Origin: Lumbricus rubellus
Lineage: Eukaryota; Annelida; Clitellata; Crassiclitellata; Lumbricidae
Direction of reading: 5' to 3'
Assembly: GCA_945859605.1 (NCBI GenBank)
Contig: OX243825.1
Span: forward strand, 21,032,196-21,096,195
DNA: 64,000 nt
In this document: one piece after another, positions 55,863 through 64,000 of the stretch
How positions within the stretch are numbered: the first letter of the stretch is position 1
Layout: every line of letters begins with the position of its first letter
Notes under the pieces: model-generated
The model's database searches: none
Seen by the model: only the letters and a program-made list of their open reading frames with translations
Told to the model about the DNA's origin: nothing
Program-made: the position numbers and the translations under genes

Positions 55863-56115
55863 TCTGGTGTTCGACGTCAAGAAGGTGAACTTCGGTTGAG
55901 CCATTGGTTCTGGTTTGACTGAAGGTCTGGTGTTTGACGTCAAGAAGGTGAACTTCGGTTGAGCCATTGGTTCTGGTTTGACTGAAGGTCTGGTGTTTGA
56001 CGTCAAGAAGGTGAACTTCGGTTGAGCCATTGGTTGTGGTTTGACTGAAGGTCTGGTGTTTGACGTCAAGAAGGTGAACTACGGTCGAGCCATTGGTTCT
56101 GGTTTGACTGAACTT
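55863..56115. repeat. 63-bp minisatellite, 4 units, in retroelement leader
   Basis: Copies start at 55863, 55926, 55989 and 56052: TCTGGTGTTTGACGTCAAG, AAGGTGAACTTCGGTTGAG, CCATTGGTTCTGGTTTGAC. The period is 21 codons, and the minus strand stays open across it (repeated TSNTRPSVKPEPMAQPKFTF). It lies about 300 bp after the primer site, in the leader. Confidence 0.9.
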
Positions 56116-56280
56116 TTTTATCTAGTGGACTTTGTACAAGTGGACGGGGGAGCAAGGAAATACAGTGCAATCAAGGACTGAAATCGGAGCCAGGACAATA
56201 TCAAAGGAGTTTTTGTCTGAATGGTACCCTTAATTCTTGTCTTGTATTGTCAGTTGTTTGTTTGTGTGGTTTAACCAAGC

Positions 56281-56496
56281 ATGGAGGAAGAGAAAGAGAA
56301 ATTAAAGTTTTTTAGTGCTGATGCATTAATTGGTCTGTTAGTTAAGGCGGGTTCGGATGTGACTTTGAACAAGGAACAGCTTACTGATTTGTGTTTGGTG
56401 GCAAAGGGTTTAAAGGAGGGAGTTTTACCTAAGAAAGTGGTAAAGGAGATGTCAATAGTTGACACCAACTTCTGCAATCATAGCACATCAGCGTGA
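56281..56496 (+). CDS. Short open frame after LTR-element leader (71 aa), possible gag start
   Basis: MEEEKEKLKFFSADALIGLL begins after a good start context (AAGCATGG) at the place where gag would start, 0.7 kb after the primer-binding site. It is charged and helical-looking, then stops, with no further gag, zinc-knuckle or pol sequence downstream. I infer a truncated gag, but there is no diagnostic motif. Confidence 0.35.
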   Translation: MEEEKEKLKFFSADALIGLLVKAGSDVTLNKEQLTDLCLVAKGLKEGVLPKKVVKEMSIVDTNFCNHSTSA

Positions 56497-56641
56497 CACT
56501 TCAATGTTAGACACGCAATGCTTTGATGTGAGATGCAACTCTGAGCTCTGCAGGAAACGAATGAAAATCTGCCAAAGCATCATGTGACTGGCAAGTAGAG
56601 CCTTTACGATGACCACAACCATTTCACTTGCACTTATGAGA

Positions 56642-56704
56642 TTAACCCTTTGAACCCGAAACTCCCGTAACTCTATGGATAACGGGCTGGTTTCAAAGGG
56701 TTAA
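56642..56704. mobile_element. TTAA-flanked miniature palindrome, divergent (63 bp)
   Basis: Starts TTAACCCTTTGAACCCGAAA and ends GGTTTCAAAGGGTTAA. The interior (CCCGTAACTC...GATAACGGG) is also inverted. It has the same architecture as the TTAACCCTTTAATGCC family but different core bases. Confidence 0.6.
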
Positions 56705-58384
56705 CACATGCAGTTAGTGGGTTGCTGCAGCTGAATTTCACTTCAACTTCAAAGGGCTTCTGTAGATGCATTTCAACAAGCATCTGACATTCATGTTTGT
56801 GCCTTGGAGAAGATTAAAGGCATTCAACTACTCACACTTTTCAATGGAACATTCTCAGGCCAGACACACTTTGAGCATTGAAGGCAAGACGACTCCTTTC
56901 AACAAAGGAACACGAACTTTACAATTGAGACTGATGCGACACCATTACAACAAACGTTTCTGAACTTTGAACGGTATGCCTTGAATTCCCATACATGCAT
57001 CGCATGCACATATTTCATTTTGTGGGGAAGGCCAGTGGAATTGGAGCAATACTAAAAGTGGAAGAATTGGAAGACTACTCTTGACCAATTCCACTTCGCA
57101 TATTCCATATGCATGTGATTTCTCAATAATCATCACTTATCAACAAAAACTCGACTTAACTGAAAAGTTCAGTCTCTCTTCCATAGTATTTTTAGAAGTA
57201 ATACTGGTAACATTTTCATGTTGTTTATAGCAGTTGTGGCACCTGAAGCTCAAAATGAAGTGGGGGACATAAAGTGAAAAGCAGCAAAACGCAAATGTGA
57301 AAGACAAAAGTCACACTTTCTACTAACCAGGTCGTCAGAGTAAAAAAATGACTGCGACTAACAACGCAATTCATGAGAACAGAATCCATAGAACGACAGC
57401 AAAATTATGGTCCAGTGCCGAAAAGAAAGCTGGGAACACTATTTGACAAAAATTCTTCCCTACAGATTGGGAAAAAATTTAATCAAACATAAATAATGCA
57501 TTAATGAAACAATAATACGAGAAAGTAAAATTTTAAAAGGGACATAACAAGGGGTCTAAAAAATTTAAAAGTGTAATAAAAACAATTAAAAAAGTAAAGA
57601 CACTCAGATAAAAGAAGATAGGTTAGTAAAGGAACGAAAGGGAAGAAAAACAGAATTTGCAGACCAGAAAATCGTCATCCTGTCCAAAAGGTAAAAGATA
57701 AAGATAGTAGAAATTTTCATTCTCAGGCAATGTCTGACAGACAGAGAGGTTGATGTCACACTGATCTGAGAACGGATGAAGTTTCGTCGCATCATGCGGT
57801 TGGTTGAAGACAGTCTACAACCAACCAGGCAGACGTCCAGCATGTTGTAACACTGTCCAAATGACGCATGAAGTCTTTTCCACACTGCCAGTGTTAAAGC
57901 TAGAATAAGCTTTGACAGGAGACAGCGTGGCAGGACTCAGCTCGGCTAAGCGCAGGAAGTTTCCTCCTGAAGTCTTATCAGACTTGAAGTATCTGCATTT
58001 TGAACACTCGAAGTGGTCAAAATTCTTGAAGTTGTTGATCCATGGATGAAATTTGCAAAAAGAGAGAGAAGAAGAAGAGCAAAGTATTTGCAAGATAAGA
58101 TGAGACAAGAGATATAAGTCAGAGAGAGAGACAGAGAGAGTAAGAAATATAATAAAAAATATCCCATAAAAGTAAACATCTAATAATAAAAAGACGAAAG
58201 AAAGTCAAGTATAATAATTTATAATAAAATAAAAAAGGAAATAAATAAAAATGTAATAAAAATTACAGGTAAACAATATAAGCACTGGACAGCTGCTATC
58301 CATCCTATGATCTTTCACGTAAATCTGAGTTCAAAACAGCAGGGAATATTGCAATCTGCAAAGTAACGTATTCCAACTATTTGC
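56705..58384. other. AT-rich region without identifiable gene
   Basis: The sequence 57480-57620 and 58080-58270 is A-rich low complexity with GAGAGA runs. Short frames on both strands match nothing I recognise. Confidence 0.5.
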
Positions 58385-58795
58385 AATGAGCATTAAATCC
58401 AACACAAGGTCCATTGGAAATTGTCTGCTGAATCCCGCAACAATTCGCGACACATCTCAAATGGAGTCCCTGCGTCTCAGATCACGAATCACCACAAGGT
58501 CCCTAGCTTTTAAACCTCGCATTCCAGGTCTAGGGATAATTGTCCACACTGGTATCACTAAACCCTAGAACCACTAGGATTTGCAATCCTTACCTAGCCT
58601 ACTTCTTTGGAGATTATCCCAGTCTTGGCCATATGACTGAATAATAATGTTAAATAATTAAGTTATTGGATTGATTAATGTCTAACAACTTGGTGATACT
58701 TGAGATGCTTTGTGTAATTTTTGTTCCTGACTTGGTGTGCTTATTGCTATTACAAACGGACCAATAAAATTGATTGATTTGATTTCAGTAAAACA
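58385..58795 (+). mobile_element. Probable LINE 3' end
   Basis: A short frame (58386-58568, stop TAG) is followed by about 200 bp ending CCAATAAAATTGATTGATTT and GATT repeats, as in LINE 3' UTRs with simple-repeat tails (compare 39906-39966 and 27040-27065). The coding part is too short to place in a clade. Confidence 0.4.
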
Positions 58796-59534
58796 TCTTG
58801 GGACCACTGCTATAAAGACGGACTGGACAAAATCAAGGCACTCAATGAATCACATCTTGGCAGAAAACCAACAGACAACAGGAGGAGCAGTCTGATTTCT
58901 AGCCATTGAACTAAGGGCTACTCATTATGTGGAAACACGGGTCGAATGGGTTGTTGGCATATCATTGTCATAAACAGTAGAGCATCACTGATGATATTAG
59001 GTTTTGCAAATGGTGGGACAGATATGTTTTACTAGATGCACGGAAACAACCTGCTGAGAAACATCACATGTAGAAACATCTGCAAGATAATGTGTTTCAC
59101 TTGCAACAAATAAAATGGAATGTGCATGACTAGAGAAACAGGCAGTTACGTTTTGCAAATGGGACATTTTGATATGAGGTTTCTTACGGACAGAAGAATG
59201 GACAATGGGACATGGTTCAAATCTTGCAACTTTTGAGTATCACTGGTGTCAAAATTGCGTGCCAGAATTAGTTCTTATTTCACGAGGGATTTACTCTGGT
59301 TTGGCTGCACTTTTCGTAACATTTCCGTGACTGGAATGGCCGCAGATTGAGGGGACAGCTTTCATCTACCGGTCAAGCCTCAGACCTGCATACACCGTCT
59401 AAGTAAGGGAACACTAAACATGTTGGGGCAATGGCTGATCGAGTCCTTGGAGCAGTACCAGTCACCAATCACGGAATGTTTACTCTATCGATTAATTATT
59501 AGATGGCGAAAGATATGAGCAAATAGAAGCAGCA
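58796..59534. other. Spacer with no identifiable feature
   Basis: No supported gene, repeat or RNA was found. Confidence 0.4.
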
Positions 59535-59825
59535 GAAAACCTTATGCAGATAATAATAACCAGGAAGCTGGGGCTATTTGGTTACATATGCAGAATGAGC
59601 GAGGACACAAAAATAAAGAGGGTGGTGTTTGGAAGAATGGAGGGAGCCAACAGAAGAGGTAGACCACACAAGGAATGTCTGGACAACATAACCCACTGGT
59701 GTGCGGAGCACCAATACAAGACCTGACACATGCAGCCCTGGAAAGACAAAAATGGCGAGGAATAATGAGGATGGCAGCGGGCACCTATGGGCACCGGTCC
59801 CTTGGTTCTTGATGATGATGATGAA
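59535..59825 (+). mobile_element. LINE 3' end with (GAT)n tail
   Basis: Encodes KLGLFGYICRMSEDTKIKRV, MEGANRRGRPHKECLDNI and, after a frameshift, ALERQKWRGIMRMAAGTYG, then stop and GATGATGATG. The LFGHICRM and RRGRP blocks are LINE C-terminal motifs. Related to 53360-53553. Confidence 0.72.
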
Positions 59826-61955
59826 AGATATGTGCTCTGCATGAAAAAAATAATCTGGTAGCTTGAGAGATTTCCTTGTACCATGTCATCATCCATGTAT
59901 GAGAGACCGCTGGACAATGAGACAACAATGAGTGGCAGTTCACATTGTCCACGATTGTTCCTCATTTCTGGTTCAACGTGAGAAACTCATCATATGCTAT
60001 CATCTGCCAATTCTAGTTGGGAATCTGTAGGGTGAGCTCCACGTGTGTGTGTGTGTGTGTGTGTGCAAGTCTGCCACTGGTGACCTGAGCAATGTTTGCT
60101 GACTTTTCTTAATGATCACGTTAACATCGTGAGACCAGCATACAGTGCATCCCAGGGCTTTGTAAAGATCATCAAATTTCAAATATATTGTAAAATGTAA
60201 AGACATTGACTGGCTTCTATGGGGCATCCTGTGTAAATGGGAACCTTTTTACACAAGGTTTTGCAAACCTAATGCTAGGTGAAAATTCCTACAAAATGGT
60301 TTCATGAGGCAGCGGGAACGGACACACTGATCCAAAACAGCCTTCAACCTCAGTTGACCATACTTCCGTTTATCTGGAAAGAAACTGAGATGGAATGACG
60401 AGGCAGTTGAACAGTTGCAGGATCACAATACTGCATGTCACTTCCTGCCAAAGAGATTGCCTGCTTTCGGAACAGCACGACTACAAGATCTGCAAGATCT
60501 TAGATGAGTTCCATTTAAAATCCTTTCAAGATGGCACTATATGCCGTTGTATGGTGCCTGTGCTACAATTGATTGACATGTGAGAACAGGACATGGCAAT
60601 GAAGATAAATGACTATGCAAAAGAATTCCACAGGTATGACAAAGCAGGTGAACTAGGGGCATAACAGTCTTCTGCATAATTTCTGAAAGGTTAAAGGCAA
60701 ATAATGGGGTTAGCAGCAGCAGAATTACTGTAGAATTGAATATCAGAATATTTAAAATATCAATATAAAGAAATAATGATAATTTTGGTACGGTGAAGCA
60801 AGCGTAATGAGGGAAAAGATGCCAAGCAATGGATCATACAAAGAAATGTAAATGCAATATATGTTGTATGTTAAGAAATTATTCCAGGGTGATGGTACCC
60901 ATCTCCTTGGACCATTTGGACCAATCCTGGCCATATTTAGCACACTCTGCCACTTACAACTAAACCTGCAGTCTACTCCCTATAAGTCTGTGGCAGAATT
61001 TTACCAAATGCAGAGTTTGGCATGCAAACTAATTATTATCTGGATGATTAACTATTGACTTGTTATTTCATAATGTACACCAACGTGCAGTTAGCAGTTG
61101 GTTTCGATAAAAGATATACATATTTACTTAATGATTCCAACAAAGGTCTGACTTGGCAGCTGTTTATTGGAAGTCAGAAAGCAGAAATGATATACAAGGG
61201 GTTGAACTGTGCCCACAGTGCATTTTGTGTGTAAGGAAAATTATGAATGGAAACACAAACTGGAACCAGACAGATTGACATGAGTTGAATTCAGCACATT
61301 CTCTACGCACATCACCACGACCGTTTTGTTAAGAAATAATGACTAATAGGATTCCAAACACTGATGTTAGGTAACTGGATAAAATGACAAATATAATACT
61401 ACTGTGGAAAAGGTGCGAAGTGGAAGACAAAACCTCATAGTGATAATCAACAGTAGATGCTCCTTTCGCTTTTACTATACAGTCGAACTGCCGAACACGG
61501 CACAAAAATTAGTTTTTTTCCCTTAATTGCTATATTACACAAGGACTACTTCTTCTTTACATCACAGAAGGATAAGTCCGTAAACCAACAGGGATGCATT
61601 TAATGCGCTTAAAGACACAGTTGTTTGACTAGGTATATTAGATATGGTCTGTTTGAGTATGTATACTAAAAATATGCTATTCTCATCCTCAAGCAGACGA
61701 TGTTGTTTACAACTCCTTTGAAGTATTGGGTTCATTGCCAACACCTACATTAGGTAGATCAACCCCCCTCTCTCTCAGTTCCTTTTGGAACATCGGGCGA
61801 CAAGGTTTCTCCATTCCACACGATCGGCAGCGACATTTGCTGCCTCGCTAAAACCATGCTTCTTAAGTATCTACTACTTCGCATCAACTAACACTGAATG
61901 CTCAAACACATATAATTTATAACCTTGGACAATATCAGTCAGCTGGATGGAGCAC
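59826..61955. other. Spacer with no identifiable gene
   Basis: A GT microsatellite lies at about 60042-60065. Otherwise AT-rich sequence with no supported exon or recognised repeat. Confidence 0.45.
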
Positions 61956-62700
61956 AGAACAAACGAGTCTATACTAGAAGAGCTGCAACCAGAGCAGCGA
62001 CTGTTGGAGGTGGTGAAGAGAAGGAAGTTGAACTACTTTGGACACATGATCAGAGCAAACAATCTACCGGCATTCATATGTCAGAGCTAAGTGAATGGAA
62101 AAAGAGCCCAAGGAAGACCGAGGAGATGCTGGGTGGACAATATTGAGGAGTGGATGGGGTTGTCGATGGCGGACTGTGTAAGGCGTAGAAAAAAAATTGT
62201 TGTGTTTCCGGTAACCCGACCGACCCATTTGTACGGCCGCGACTCAAATATTTTTGTAAGAAATTTTATTTTAAAAAAAAATTCAAAAAAAAATTCAAAT
62301 TTTTTTTTATTTTTTTCAAAAATTTTTTTTTAAACATTTGTATTGACATAACATAAGGGACGTCAACAAAATGAAATTAATAGGACTGTTTCTAGAGCAG
62401 TTTTAGGTGCAGACTGTCGGGAAAAAGGCAGTTTATACTTGCCTAGAACACGTACTTTGATTCAGCGTGCAAAAAAGACTAGTGGGGTATACTTTTTCGG
62501 ATAGTCACTGCATAAAAATATTTTACAAAATAAAAATATTTTCCGACCTACCGACCCAATTTTTTTTAGCTATGTTACCGGAAACACAACATTTTTTTTA
62601 GGCCTAAGCAGAGCAAGGGAAAGAGAGGGATGGAGGAGACTGATTTCTGGTCTCTGATCCGCAGTAATGAGGATGGTCAAGATGATGATGATGCTGACTA
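61956..62700 (+). mobile_element. LINE C-terminal fragment, split by a Harbinger MITE
   Basis: Before the MITE the three frames piece together KLNYFGHMIRANNLPAF, NGKRAQGRPRRCWVDNIEEW and GLSMADCVR. Directly after it (62605 onward) comes SRARERERWRRLISGL and a GATGATGATG-type tail. The two halves join when the MITE is removed, so the MITE inserted into an existing LINE copy. Confidence 0.72.
62182..62604 (-). mobile_element. PIF/Harbinger-type MITE, copy 4, inserted in a LINE (423 bp)
   Basis: Reverse orientation relative to copies 1-3. Starts GGCGTAG plus an A-run and TTGTTGTGTTTCCGGTAAC; ends CCGGAAACACAAC, T-run, AGGCC. The perfect TAA duplication lies at 62179-62181 and 62605-62607. Confidence 0.82.
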
Positions 62701-63805
62701 TATCAGTGATGAATTGCTCTGCTACAACAAGGGTTACAATAGGGAGAGGGGTTAATGGGATGACTTCATTTACTTGTGACTGCAGTACTTTTTGGATAGA
62801 ACAAATTGGTGATTCCCTGTCCACATTGCCATGTTCAACTGAGACGAACACCAGAAGTGCTTCTGAAATGCTGACGAGTTCACCTTCAGAAGCATGTGAG
62901 ATAATTCAGATGAATCTAACTTAAAATGGAAATGTTCTGAACTTTCACAAAGGATGACATTTCATAATAATTCACAGTAAATATCATGTCAATGCCAAAT
63001 TAACTTCTCAAAAAGGTTGGTTTCAAGCAGCCCTCAATCGATACTTGGAACAGCGTTGGATAATACCGTGCCCCGTTGATTCAATTAACTTCTTGGTGAA
63101 CCACACTGACATCAAGCAGCCTTAAATGATTAGGGATGATGTCACTTCCTCAACGGCCACTTACAAGTTTATGTTCGTGTGATAATAATAATAACAATAA
63201 TATTATTCCGCGGCTCTTTTCCTGCACTGGTTTTCAACGACGACTAGGTGCGGTTCCAGATGTTTTTATTTAAGTAATTAGGGTGTAAGTCCCTGATGGA
63301 TCATATGTGCCTCGGGGCAAATTAAAATAATAATAATAACAAGCATAATAAGTCGATTTACATAGTACCATGGCACAATCCTGGTTGAAGACAAGGACTC
63401 AGTATACGATGACAACCATATATTTACTCAAAAAAGCCGAGTTGTGACCTATGATTTGAATGCATCTTGAGACAGCACATTCTTCACGAGATCAAGAAGA
63501 CTGTTTCACGTATTGGGTGTATCAACAAAGAAGGCCCGATCACCAAAATTTGTAGAAGACTTTGGTAGTTGATTGCTTGCATGTTTACCACTCAGCCCAG
63601 AGTCTGCTATGTTGAACGCAAAGAACGATATAACCTACTACCACATCACATGTGATCTGCACTAAAATTAAATGCTACTATCTCTGGTGCCTTATGCTTC
63701 CCATGTCAAATGCAATGTAGCTTCAAATGAGGTGAAACAGTAGCACCTCATTGGGAAAAACCTGGAAACATGCAGAAGTAGAAATGGTCACAAAGAAAGA
63801 CACGG
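62701..63805. other. Spacer with microsatellite and repeat traces
   Basis: AATAATAAC-type microsatellites lie at about 63181-63210 and 63320-63350. A segment at about 63470-63560 (GACTGTTTCACGTATTGG, AGAAGGCCCGATCACC) resembles the distal part of the dispersed repeat near 47440-47560. No gene. Confidence 0.4.
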
Positions 63806-63882
63806 CAGCTTGAGGTGGATTCGAACCTGGAACCCTCTGGCTCCAAGGCACCGAACGCACCACTACACCACCCCGTCACACA
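63806..63882 (-). mobile_element. tRNA-like SINE head
   Basis: The minus strand has GGGGTGGTGTAGTGGTGCG and CCAGGTTCGAATCCACC, the A- and B-box region of the SINE family described at 43029. The body is not present on the expected side. Confidence 0.65.
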
Positions 63883-63883
63883 A

Positions 63884-64000
63884 AAATAAATAGTCGCCGC
63901 CTACAATAAAATACATGTTTCATAGGTGACTTTAGCTAAATATAAATGGCTTTTGCAAAGGATTGTAGAGAAGCTTATTTGAACGTACACATACTGGAGG
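63884..64000. repeat. Second copy of the terminal-like repeat (cut by window end)
   Basis: AAAAATAAATAGTCGCCGCC, AAAATACATGTTTCATAGG and AGAAGCTTATTTGAACGTAC parallel 50655-50755 in the same orientation. If that repeat is the 5' end of the transposase-like element, another copy begins here and continues past the window. Confidence 0.55.

Noticed and set aside
55770..56069. Minus-strand protein with 21-residue repeats
   Set aside because: Explained by the 63-bp minisatellite in a retroelement leader; no start context or flanking coding sequence.

Overview
The window is animal nuclear DNA, not bacterial: four host genes with GT-AG introns or metazoan-specific domains, a tRNA gene, and dense interspersed repeats. 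Sprouty, delta-tubulin, RBM28 and an NXF1-type mRNA exporter point to a metazoan. The abundance of tRNA-derived SINEs, RTE-like LINE ends, hAT/Harbinger miniature elements, minisatellites and Ty3, BEL-like and copia-like retroelement pieces suggests a non-vertebrate, probably marine invertebrate. The species cannot be named from sequence alone.

Layout. 1-8955: a tandemly arranged Ty3/gypsy-type LTR retrotransposon (partial internal region, LTR, full internal region, LTR; repeat period 5816 bp) whose two visible copies look identical. 8956-15500: repeat-rich spacer with a tRNA-His gene (minus), several miniature transposons and possibly untranslated 5' sequence of the next gene. 15553-16899: a Sprouty-family receptor-tyrosine-kinase signalling antagonist in one coding exon, followed by an 18-bp minisatellite. 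17-23 kb: spacer with an 804-bp hAT element and a 1.2-kb, 35-bp-unit minisatellite. 23040-26396 (minus): complete four-exon delta-tubulin gene (TUBD1). 27161-40296 (plus): complete 18-exon RBM28 nucleolar RNA-binding gene, head to head with TUBD1 across about 0.76 kb. 42081-49843 (minus): the last 12 exons of an NXF1/TAP-like mRNA export factor (end of the LRR region, NTF2-like and TAP-C domains). Its 5' half is not visible.

50.6-64 kb is a graveyard of mobile and captured sequences: a frameshifted transposase-like gene with a CGGQNKN motif, OTU-like fragments on either side of a copia-type gag fragment, a decayed ubiquitin-specific-protease-like gene, an LTR-element leader with a primer-binding site and a 63-bp minisatellite, and several LINE 3' ends. 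The terminal repeat that starts this zone reappears at the right edge of the window.

The host genes serve unrelated processes (signalling, centriole/basal body, ribosome biogenesis, mRNA export), and nothing suggests an operon. The most unusual observations are the apparently identical tandem LTR element, a 26-bp minisatellite built on the RBM28 exon 9 splice donor, a perfect 42-bp-arm hairpin in an RBM28 intron, a family of 43-80-bp TTAA-flanked palindromes, a nested miniature element carrying telomere-like repeats, and the USP/OTU-like remnants beside the truncated-looking NXF1 locus.
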